Shown here one piece after another: positions 1 to 6,766 of a stretch of DNA of 10,858 nucleotides. Where the stretch lies: contig DURF01000201.1 of assembly GCA_012837395.1 (NCBI GenBank), positions 1-10,858 on the forward strand. The letters run 5' to 3'. Made by a program: the position numbers and the translations under genes. Source of the stretch: Acholeplasma sp. (GTDB lineage Bacteria > Bacillota_I > Bacilli_A > Acholeplasmatales > Acholeplasmataceae). The first letter of the stretch is position 1. Each line of letters opens with the position of its first letter. The notes under the pieces are model-generated. The model was not told the DNA's origin and made no database searches. It saw nothing but the letters and a program-made list of their open reading frames with translations.

Positions 1-1
1 A

Positions 2-763
2 GAAAATCAAGCACCAGAATTAACAGCAACCGATGTATACTTACTTCCAGGTGAAGAAAGTTTCTTAATTTTACAAGGTGTTACAGTTTCTGATGACCGT
101 GACCAATTAACATTAGAAGATATTACTTATACAGACGTTTCAGAAGGTGAAGCGTTCAAATTACCAGCAGTTGCAGGTGTATATAAAATTGAATATAAAG
201 TAGAAGACTCAGAAGGCTTAGAAGCAACTGTTATTAGAACAATTACAGTAGCGCAACCTTGGGATCGTCCAATGGATATGTTAGTAACAGGTTATGGTTC
301 GTGGGGCATTGAAAACGATGCTGACGGCTGGTTTGTTCGTGATGTTGATAAAACTGAAGAAGATGGAAGAATTGCAGTAACCGAAGCAGAGGGTGTTACA
401 TCAGTAGAAATTAAAGAAATTCCTGCAGATGATTATATGACCATGTTAGGTATTTCAAAAATTAATTTATTACCAGGAAAATATACCGTAACATTTGATG
501 TGAAAGCTGATGATGCAAGATTATTAAGAATTGCTTTAGAGCAAGCAGGTTTAGATAATGGATATATTGATTATGAAGTAACAACTGATTGGGAAGAAGT
601 AACAATTGAATATAATGTTGGTTCAATTCAAAACGGAAAAATTTTCCAATTTATGTTTGGTTCACTTACAACAGATAGACCAGGAGCTCCAGCTAATGAA
701 GCTTCAGCAGATATTCTAACAACAATTCATTTTAGAAACTTTGCTGTAACATATACAAAATAA
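2..763 (+). CDS. Partial (5'-truncated) extracellular protein with Ig-like domain and C-terminal carbohydrate-binding-like domain
   Basis: The open frame runs from the window edge without a stop, so the start lies upstream and only the last ~253 residues are seen. ATG codons at 272 and 278 are internal: the upstream sequence in the same frame reads as good protein. Residues 1-84 here look like a bacterial surface Ig-like domain (HYR/DUF5011 type: 'APELTATD' opening, 'VSDDRD', and a 'GVYKIEYKVEDSEG' closing strand ending in 'RTITV'). Residues ~90-253 resemble a CBM4_9-type beta-sandwich, with 'ADGWFVRD', 'LLPGKYTVTFDVKADDARLLRIAL', 'WEEVTIEYNV' and the closing strand 'IHFRNFAVTYTK'. The protein is strongly acidic and has no C-terminal membrane anchor or LPXTG motif. 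It may be the tail of a secreted glycoside hydrolase or a glycan-binding lipoprotein; the catalytic part, if any, is outside the window. The family calls are by eye. A terminator follows directly, so it is not part of the downstream operon. Confidence 0.7.
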   Translation, partial: ENQAPELTATDVYLLPGEESFLILQGVTVSDDRDQLTLEDITYTDVSEGEAFKLPAVAGVYKIEYKVEDSEGLEATVIRTITVAQPWDRPMDMLVTGYGSWGIENDADGWFVRDVDKTEEDGRIAVTEAEGVTSVEIKEIPADDYMTMLGISKINLLPGKYTVTFDVKADDARLLRIALEQAGLDNGYIDYEVTTDWEEVTIEYNVGSIQNGKIFQFMFGSLTTDRPGAPANEASADILTTIHFRNFAVTYTK

Positions 764-777
764 AGGTTAAATTAATG

Positions 778-812
778 ATAGAATGCTCAAGTTTTGGGCA
801 TTCTATTTTTTT
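778..812 (+). terminator. Rho-independent terminator after the partial surface-protein gene
   Basis: An arm at 778-790 pairs with 794-806 (13 pairs, one T-G wobble) around a 3-base GTT loop, and is followed by an unbroken T run at 806-812. It starts 15 bases after the TAA stop and separates the surface-protein gene from the glucan operon. Confidence 0.9.
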
Positions 813-845
813 AACAACAAAATCGCACAAAAAGGGTGAAAAGGG

Positions 846-874
846 TTGAAAAAACTCGGTTTTTACTTTAATAT
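846..874 (+). promoter_or_regulatory. Predicted sigma-A promoter of the glucan operon
   Basis: A -35 box TTGAAA (846-851, 5 of 6 consensus) is separated by 17 bases from TAATAT (869-874, 4 of 6). The expected transcription start is near 881-882, just in front of the palindromic operator. The -10 box is weak, but the position is right: after the terminator, before the operator, and ~38 bases before the GH144 start codon. TATAGA at 872-877 is a poorer -10 alternative because the spacer would be 20 bases. Confidence 0.6.
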
Positions 875-882
875 AGAACTAT

Positions 883-894
883 CGAAACGTTTCG
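883..894 (+). promoter_or_regulatory. LacI-family operator (CGAAACGTTTCG)
   Basis: This is a perfect 12-base palindrome with a central CpG, the usual form of operators bound by LacI/GalR-family repressors, whose hinge helix inserts a leucine at the central CpG step. It covers roughly +2 to +13 of the predicted transcript and ends 7 bases before the GGAGG ribosome binding site, so a bound repressor would block transcription. The obvious ligand is the LacI-family protein encoded in the same operon. That pairing is an inference; the site could also serve a CcpA-like global regulator, although it lacks the outer T/A bases of a typical cre. Confidence 0.75.
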
Positions 895-911
895 TATATT
901 TGGAGGATAAC

Positions 912-2141
912 ATGGACAATAAAATAAGATTAATACAAGAGACGGGATTTAATTTTTTCAACGACTTTACGAATTTAGATGAAAGTAGCCAAGGTTATGG
1001 TTTGACTGTTGATCATAGTAAAGATTTAGATAAAGCTTCAATTGCAGCAACAGGTTTCACACTTAGTAGTTACATTATTGCTGATAAATATAACTATTTA
1101 AATCGAGATGAAATCATCAAAAGAGTTTTAGGGACTTTAAAAACACTTTATTATAATGTTGATCACTATGAAGGTTTTTTTGCTCATTTTGTTAATATGA
1201 AAACCGGAAAGCGTCATAAGAAAAGTGAATATTCAACAATTGATACAGCTCTAGCATTAAATGGTATTATTGCTGTTAGTTCATACTTTGATAATGAAGA
1301 AATTAATAAATATAGTGATTTAATAATTAAAAGAGTTAATTGGCGCCATTTCTTTCATAAAAAAAACGGCAAATTAACTTTATATATGGCTTATAATGAT
1401 CTTAAAAACGGTGACTATGTTAAAGATGAAGCGGGTTTTATTCATCATTGGCAAATGTTTGCTGAACAATTAATGATGTATGTAATTATTGCTGGTGATG
1501 ATAGATATAAAAAAGAAGAGGCTTTAGAATTGTATCAAAGTTTCGAAAGAATATATGGTAAATATGGTAATCAAGAATATATCTATACACCAGGAAATAC
1601 ATTGTTTGTATATCAGTTTCCATTAGCATGGTTAGATTTAGAAAAAATTGTTGATAGTGATAATATTTCTTGGTTTGATAATGCAAGAAAAGCGATTTTA
1701 AGCAATTATGAATGGACGAAAAATGAAAATCACCAATTTAAAACATTAAAAGACGGTTTATTTGGAAAAACAGCATCTGATACACCAAAAGGATATAGTG
1801 TGTTTCATGCATTACCAAATGTTAATAATGAAGTGTTGACAGACGGAAGCGTTGGTGCACATGGAATTATTGGTTCACTACCTTTTGCTTCGGAGATTGT
1901 TTTTCCGGCAATTGATAAGATGTTAGAAATAGAAGGTTTTTGGGATGAAAATTATGGGTTTTATGATAGTGTAAATTTAGAAGGAGAAAATGTTTGGATT
2001 AGTGAACGCTTCTATGGTATTGATAAAGGCTTAGAAACTTTAATGGCAAACGCTTATTTATCTAAAGATGTTCAAAACGCATACATGAAACATCCAATAA
2101 TTAAAAATGGGATGAGGAATTTATTATGGAAGAAAAAATAA
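912..2141 (+). CDS. GH144-like endo-beta-1,2-glucanase (glucoamylase-like domain, PF10091 type)
   Basis: This 409-residue protein is predicted to hydrolyse internal bonds of beta-1,2-glucan to short sophoro-oligosaccharides. Landmarks match the (alpha/alpha)6-barrel family that includes GH144: SIAATGF (43-49), GFFAHFVNMKTGKR (88-101), SEYSTIDTAL (105-114), HHWQMFAEQLMMY (178-190), GSLPFASE (321-328), GFYDSVN (349-355) and GIDKG (369-373). Acidic residues E106, D111 and E185 in these motifs are candidate active-site residues by family position. I chose the ATG at 912 because GGAGG (902-906) sits in front of it and the family match begins right after. An in-frame TTG at 846 would add 22 residues, but that codon falls in the likely -35 box and the extension would span the operator. 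There is no signal peptide or membrane segment, so the enzyme should be cytoplasmic, unlike secreted Gram-negative homologues. It is first in the operon and overlaps the GH13 gene by 16 bases. The family is well supported; the exact linkage rests on the neighbours. Confidence 0.78.
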   Translation: MDNKIRLIQETGFNFFNDFTNLDESSQGYGLTVDHSKDLDKASIAATGFTLSSYIIADKYNYLNRDEIIKRVLGTLKTLYYNVDHYEGFFAHFVNMKTGKRHKKSEYSTIDTALALNGIIAVSSYFDNEEINKYSDLIIKRVNWRHFFHKKNGKLTLYMAYNDLKNGDYVKDEAGFIHHWQMFAEQLMMYVIIAGDDRYKKEEALELYQSFERIYGKYGNQEYIYTPGNTLFVYQFPLAWLDLEKIVDSDNISWFDNARKAILSNYEWTKNENHQFKTLKDGLFGKTASDTPKGYSVFHALPNVNNEVLTDGSVGAHGIIGSLPFASEIVFPAIDKMLEIEGFWDENYGFYDSVNLEGENVWISERFYGIDKGLETLMANAYLSKDVQNAYMKHPIIKNGMRNLLWKKK

Positions 2142-3742
2142 ATTGGTGGAAAAATTCGGTTATTTATCAAATATACCCATTAAGTTTTAATGATAGTAAT
2201 AATGATGGCATTGGGGATATAAACGGTATTAGAGAAAAACTTGATTATTTGAAAAACTTAGGTGTTGATGTAATTTGGTTCTCACCAATTTATGAATCAC
2301 CAATGGTTGATAACGGATATGATATTAGTGATTATTACAAAATTAACCCTATTTTTGGAACAATTGAAGACTTTAAAAATTTATTAAACGAAGTTCATGA
2401 AAAAGGTATGCGCCTTATTATGGATTTAGTTGTTAATCATACATCAAACGAACACGTCTGGTTTAAAGAGGCTTTAAGCAATCCTAATAGTAAATACCGT
2501 GATTATTACATTTGGCGAGATAAACCGAGTGATATTAATTCTGTCTTTAGTGGTCCAGCTTGGACTTTTGACAAGATGAGCAATCAATATTATTTTCATT
2601 TGTTTGCGAAAGAACAACCAGATTTAAATTGGCAGAATGAAGACTTAAGAAAAGAAATATATCAAATTATTAACTATTGGCTTGATTTTGGCATTGATGG
2701 ATTTAGACTGGACGTTATTGATTTGATTGGAAAAAATATTGATAACAAACAAGTGGCTGACGGACCTTTTTTAGAAAAACATTTAAAAGAAATGTATGAT
2801 AACTGTTTTAGAGATCGTGATGTTATGACTGTTGGAGAAACTCCGGCACTAAGTGTAGATAGAGCAAAAGAATTAACTACTTATCCTAAAAACTATTTAG
2901 ATATGGTATTTCAGTTTTCTCATATTGCTTTAGATGAAGTAAAAGGTAAGAGTAAATGGCATAAAAAAATGCTAGATTTAGTAGAGTTAAAAGAGTTGTT
3001 TCAATCTATTCAAAATACGTTTAAAACAAGTGGGTGGACAAGTCTTTTTTGGTCAAATCATGACCAACCAAGAGCGGTAAGTAGATATGGTGATGAAAAT
3101 TATAATTATGAATCAGCAACAATGTTAATGACAGTTCTTTATGGATTAAAAGGAACACCATTTATTTACCAAGGTGAAGAATTAGGAATGACAGGTATAA
3201 AATTTGATTCAATTAACCAATATAAAGATGTTGAATCTATTAATATGTATAACGAATATTTAAATTTAGGTTATGATGAAAAATGGATTTTAGATGCACT
3301 ACATACAAAGAGTCGTGATAATTCAAGAACTCCTATGCAATGGGATAACTCAAAATATGCAGGTTTTAGTAAAGTAAAACCTTGGATTGAAGTTAATGAG
3401 AATTACAAAAACATTAATGCACAAAATCAATTAAACGATAAAAATAGTGTCTATAATTATTTTAAAAAGTTTTTTGAACTAAGAAAGAACTATCAAACGT
3501 TTATTGATGGAGAAACAAAGTTTGTTGAAATTAAATCAAAAAATATTTTTGCTTATCAAAGATTATATAAAAATAAAAATATTTTAATAATTGGAAACTT
3601 TAATAACAAACCAAACGAACTAACTATTGATATAGAAAATTATACTTTGTTATTAACAAATTATGAAAATAAAAAAATAAAAAACATACTACCACCTTAT
3701 TGGGTTGGAGTATTTATGGAGGAATTAAATGACGACAATTAA
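2126..3742 (+). CDS. GH13 oligo-1,6-glucosidase-like alpha-glucosidase (GH13_31 type)
   Basis: This 538-residue protein has the usual length for cytoplasmic oligo-1,6-glucosidases, which release glucose from the non-reducing end of isomaltose-type sugars. The opening 'WWKNSVIYQIYPLSF' (7-21) is typical. All GH13 active-site regions are present: DLVVNH (100-105), QPDLNW (164-169), GFRLDVID (192-199, nucleophile D196), VGETP (236-240, acid/base E238) and SNHDQPR (310-316, transition-state stabiliser D313). V197 directly after the nucleophile is the residue found in alpha-1,6-specific enzymes such as Bacillus oligo-1,6-glucosidase and yeast isomaltase; maltases usually have Ala or Thr there. There is no signal peptide. 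The ATG at 2126 follows TGAGGA (2113-2118) with a 7-base gap and overlaps the GH144 gene by 16 bases. An alpha-glucosidase is unexpected among beta-1,2-glucan enzymes. Alternatives are a general maltose/isomaltose or sucrose-type enzyme that merely shares the operon, or a trehalose-6-phosphate hydrolase, which I consider less likely. Confidence 0.85.
   Translation: MEEKINWWKNSVIYQIYPLSFNDSNNDGIGDINGIREKLDYLKNLGVDVIWFSPIYESPMVDNGYDISDYYKINPIFGTIEDFKNLLNEVHEKGMRLIMDLVVNHTSNEHVWFKEALSNPNSKYRDYYIWRDKPSDINSVFSGPAWTFDKMSNQYYFHLFAKEQPDLNWQNEDLRKEIYQIINYWLDFGIDGFRLDVIDLIGKNIDNKQVADGPFLEKHLKEMYDNCFRDRDVMTVGETPALSVDRAKELTTYPKNYLDMVFQFSHIALDEVKGKSKWHKKMLDLVELKELFQSIQNTFKTSGWTSLFWSNHDQPRAVSRYGDENYNYESATMLMTVLYGLKGTPFIYQGEELGMTGIKFDSINQYKDVESINMYNEYLNLGYDEKWILDALHTKSRDNSRTPMQWDNSKYAGFSKVKPWIEVNENYKNINAQNQLNDKNSVYNYFKKFFELRKNYQTFIDGETKFVEIKSKNIFAYQRLYKNKNILIIGNFNNKPNELTIDIENYTLLLTNYENKKIKNILPPYWVGVFMEELNDDN
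3718..3723 (+). promoter_or_regulatory. Ribosome binding site for the LacI-family gene, inside the GH13 gene
   Basis: GGAGGA lies within the 3' end of the GH13 coding sequence, 5 bases before the ATG at 3729. It fixes that start and shows that the two genes overlap by 14 bases, so their translation is probably coupled. Confidence 0.8.
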
Positions 3743-4685
3743 AGATGTAGCTGAAAAAGCAGGTGTATCGATATCAACAGCATCGTATGCATTGAACAAC
3801 CACCCTAATGTTAGTGCGAAAACTCGTGCTAAAATTTTAGAGGTTGCTAAAGAATTGAATTATTATCCAAACGCAAGCGCTAGAAACTTAAAAACACGGA
3901 AAACAGGTAACGTTGGATTTTTAATTTATGGATTTGACGGTCCAATCTTTGGAGATATTTTAGAAGGTGTTAATGAAGAATTACAACGTAAAAATTATAA
4001 TATTATCGTTAGTAGTGGTGTATCATCAGCAACTATCTTAAAAGAACGTCAAGTTGATGCTGCAATCGTCTTTGATTCTAATTTAGATGAAGAAACAATT
4101 AAAAATTATGCTAACTTTTCACCAGTAGTTTTACTTGATCGTAATTTAGAATACAAAAACATTTATACATCAAGAGTAGATAATTATAATCTTGTTATTG
4201 AATTAATAAATGGAGCAATTAAAAAAGGTTATAAAAATATTGCATTTTTTGCTGGTCCTAAAGATTCACCAAGTAACTACGAAAGATATGAAGGATTTAA
4301 AAAAGCATTAGAAAACAATAATTTAAAAGAATTTGCTTACTATCAAGGTGATTTTACAATTCAAAAAGCATATGAAATTGGTGGTTTAATTGCTAAAGAC
4401 GACAATAAGCCAGATTTTATTTATTGTGCTAATGATGAAAGTGCAGTTGGTCTTTTAAAGGCTCTCCAAGAAAATGATGTTGCAGTTCCAAAAGAAATTG
4501 CTATTGCCGGTTTTGACGGCATATTATTAGGAGAATATGTAAGTCCATCAATTACAACTATTCAAATAGATTATAAAGAATGGGGGCACCATTTAGCACA
4601 ATTTATAATTAGTAAGTTAAATGGTAAAGGAAAATTTAAATTAAATGACCCAACAGCTAAAATTATACTTAAGGAGACGACTTAA
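3729..4685 (+). CDS. LacI-family transcriptional repressor, probable regulator of this operon
   Basis: This 318-residue protein is of normal LacI/GalR length. The N-terminal helix-turn-helix (4-23, 'IKDVAEKAGVSISTASYALN') is followed by the standard 'NHPNVSAKTRAKILEVAKELNYYPN' stretch and the hinge segment around 48-56, where L54 is the expected minor-groove leucine that prefers a central CpG. From ~60 onwards it is a periplasmic-binding-protein-like sensor domain, with 'FFAGPKDSPSNYERYEGFKKAL', 'YCANDESAVGLLKAL' and 'IAIAGFDGILLGEYVSPSITTIQ' as recognisable segments. The effector is likely a sugar, plausibly sophorose or a sophoro-oligosaccharide, but that is inferred only from the neighbours. 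The gene sits third in the operon rather than beside the promoter. If it binds 883-894 it represses its own synthesis. Its TAA stop shares one base with the ATG of the GH3 gene. Confidence 0.92.
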   Translation: MTTIKDVAEKAGVSISTASYALNNHPNVSAKTRAKILEVAKELNYYPNASARNLKTRKTGNVGFLIYGFDGPIFGDILEGVNEELQRKNYNIIVSSGVSSATILKERQVDAAIVFDSNLDEETIKNYANFSPVVLLDRNLEYKNIYTSRVDNYNLVIELINGAIKKGYKNIAFFAGPKDSPSNYERYEGFKKALENNNLKEFAYYQGDFTIQKAYEIGGLIAKDDNKPDFIYCANDESAVGLLKALQENDVAVPKEIAIAGFDGILLGEYVSPSITTIQIDYKEWGHHLAQFIISKLNGKGKFKLNDPTAKIILKETT

Positions 4686-6766
4686 TGAAAAACTTACTTA
4701 AAGAAATGACAATAGAAGAAAAATTAGGTCAATTAATTCAAATCCCACCATTTTTCTATATTAAAGATTTAAAAGACGAACTATACGGACCAGCCGTAGA
4801 GTTAGGTCTTTCAAAAGAACAAATTTTTATGACAGGGTCAGTACTTGGAATTGGAAGTCCAGAAGAAATGATTGAAGTTCAAAAAACATACTTAGAAAAT
4901 AATCGTCATAAAATACCGCTTGTATTTATGGCTGATATTATTCATGGTTATGAAACAATTTTTCCTATTCCGCTTGCATTAGCTGGAAGTTTTAATAAAG
5001 ATTTAGTTAAAAAAGTAGCAGAAATTTCTGCAAAAGAAGCCCAAACATCAGGTATTCATGTTACATATTCACCAATGGGAGATATAAGTCGTGAACCAAG
5101 ATGGGGAAGAATTATGGAAAGTTTTGGAGAAGATCCTCACCTAAACTATATTTTGAATTATCAAATGGTAAAGGGATATCAAGGAAGTAGTATAAAAGAT
5201 GAAGGAAGCCTGGCGGCAAGTTTTAAACACTTTGCTGCATACGGTTTAAGTGAGGCTGGAAGAGATTATAATACAGTTGATTTATCAGAATATAGTTTTA
5301 AACAATATTTTGCACAAGGCTATTTAGGAGCAATTGATGCTGGAGCTAAAATGGCAATGACATCTTTTAATACTTTTGAAGGAATTCCAGCAACAATGAA
5401 TGAAAAATTAATTCAAAAAATACTTAAAAAAGATTTTGGATTTGAGGGATTAATTATTTCAGATTATAACGGTGTAAGAGAAACGATAACACATGGTATA
5501 AGTGAAAATGATAAAGAAGCAGCTTTAAATAGTTTTAAAGCTGGTTTAGATATCGAAATGGTTTCCGCAACATATATGAAAGAGTTAAAAGAAGAGTTTG
5601 AAAGTGGAAGACTACCAATAGAACTATTAGACGAAAGAGTTTTAAAAGTTTTAAAATTTAAAGAAGAGTTAGGTCTTTTTGATAACCCTTATAAAGGGGC
5701 ATCAAGAATTAAACATGATCAAATTGTCTTATCAAGCAAAAATTTAGAGTTTGCGTTAAAAGCAGCTAATGAATCGATTGTTCTATTACAAAACAATAAT
5801 AATATTTTACCATTAAGTAAAGAACAAAAGATTTTCCTGGCTGGTCCTAATGCAAACGAAACTGATTTAAACGGAGCTTGGTCATGGCATGGAAGTAGAA
5901 CAAACAACGAAACTCTTTATAATATCTTGAATAATAATGATTTATTAACAAGTGTTGAAAAATGTGATGTTATCGTCTATTTTGGTGGAGAAAAAAGCAA
6001 TGAATCTGGTGAGGCAAAATCAAAGACAAATATCAATTTTAATGAAAGCCAGTTAAACGAAATTATTGAACTTAAAAAGTATAATAAACCAATAATTTTA
6101 ATAAACTCATCCGGAAGACCAATAATATTAACAAATGTTATTAAACATACCGATAGTATTTTACAAACATGGTTTTTAGGAACAAAGAGTGCGGAGGCAA
6201 TTTATCAAACTCTATATGGAATTAATAACCCATCAGCTAAATTACCAGTAACATTTCCTCAAAAAATAGGACAAATTCCAATCTACTATAACCATCTACC
6301 TACTGGTAGACCAAAAGGTAGTTTATATAATGAATATGTTTCATATTATATTGATTCATCTAATGAACCACTATTTAACTTTGGATTTGGACTTTCTTAT
6401 AGTAACTTTAAATATCTAAGTTTAAGTATAAGTAAAGATATTATAAAAGGTGATGAAGAAGTTATTTTAACTGTTAATGTTAAAAATGAATCTAATAGAG
6501 CTGGTTATGAAATTGATCAATTATATATATATGATCCCTTCGCGAAAATATCAAGACCAGTTAAGGAATTGAAAGACTTTAGAAAAGTTTGGTTTGAAGA
6601 AAACGAAGAAAAGAAAATAAGTTTTAAAATTAATAAAGAAATGTTTAAATACTATGATCAAAATTTAAACTATAGAGTTGATGATGGTCAAATCATACTT
6701 TATGTTGGAACATCATCAAATAAAACTCTTGAACAAAAAATTATATTTGTAGGAGGAGATAAATAA
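4685..6766 (+). CDS. GH3 beta-glucosidase, probably acting on sophorose
   Basis: This 693-residue cytoplasmic protein (no signal peptide) has a complete GH3 plan: an N-terminal TIM-like barrel, a second alpha/beta domain and a C-terminal fibronectin-III-like domain (~600-693). Barrel landmarks are FMADIIHGYETIFPIPLALA (81-100), SREPRWGRIMESFGEDP (135-151), KHFAAYG (181-187) and LIISDYNGV (256-264), with nucleophile D260. The second domain starts near 'ANESIVLLQN' (361-370) and carries GGEKSNESGEAKSKT (434-448), where E443 of the SGEA motif is the likely acid/base, and 'LPVTFP' (520-525). 'FNFGFGLSY' (564-572) leads into the last domain. GH3 members span many beta-linkages. In Listeria innocua a GH3 enzyme beside the 1,2-beta-oligoglucan phosphorylase hydrolyses sophorose, and the same pairing is seen here, so beta-1,2 specificity is inferred from context. 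AAGGAG (4671-4676) precedes the ATG by 8 bases. Confidence 0.88.
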   Translation: MKNLLKEMTIEEKLGQLIQIPPFFYIKDLKDELYGPAVELGLSKEQIFMTGSVLGIGSPEEMIEVQKTYLENNRHKIPLVFMADIIHGYETIFPIPLALAGSFNKDLVKKVAEISAKEAQTSGIHVTYSPMGDISREPRWGRIMESFGEDPHLNYILNYQMVKGYQGSSIKDEGSLAASFKHFAAYGLSEAGRDYNTVDLSEYSFKQYFAQGYLGAIDAGAKMAMTSFNTFEGIPATMNEKLIQKILKKDFGFEGLIISDYNGVRETITHGISENDKEAALNSFKAGLDIEMVSATYMKELKEEFESGRLPIELLDERVLKVLKFKEELGLFDNPYKGASRIKHDQIVLSSKNLEFALKAANESIVLLQNNNNILPLSKEQKIFLAGPNANETDLNGAWSWHGSRTNNETLYNILNNNDLLTSVEKCDVIVYFGGEKSNESGEAKSKTNINFNESQLNEIIELKKYNKPIILINSSGRPIILTNVIKHTDSILQTWFLGTKSAEAIYQTLYGINNPSAKLPVTFPQKIGQIPIYYNHLPTGRPKGSLYNEYVSYYIDSSNEPLFNFGFGLSYSNFKYLSLSISKDIIKGDEEVILTVNVKNESNRAGYEIDQLYIYDPFAKISRPVKELKDFRKVWFEENEEKKISFKINKEMFKYYDQNLNYRVDDGQIILYVGTSSNKTLEQKIIFVGGDK
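6751..6758 (+). promoter_or_regulatory. Strong ribosome binding site for the GH94 gene
   Basis: AGGAGGAG, the best match to the anti-Shine-Dalgarno sequence among the operon's sites, lies inside the end of the GH3 gene. It is 8 bases before the ATG at 6767, which directly abuts the GH3 stop codon. Confidence 0.8.

Noticed and set aside
846..911. N-terminal extension of the GH144-like gene from a TTG start
   Set aside because: The TTG has only a loosely placed purine-rich stretch before it, overlaps the likely -35 box, and the added residues would span the operator; the ATG at 912 has a good ribosome binding site and fits the family start.
1486..1686. 66-codon open frame on the minus strand inside the GH144-like gene
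   Set aside because: It is antisense to a well-supported gene, rich in His/Tyr/Phe as expected from reversed AT-rich codons, and matches nothing I recognise.
5719..5907. 62-codon open frame on the minus strand inside the GH3 gene
   Set aside because: It lies opposite conserved GH3 coding sequence and has no recognisable domain or convincing start site.
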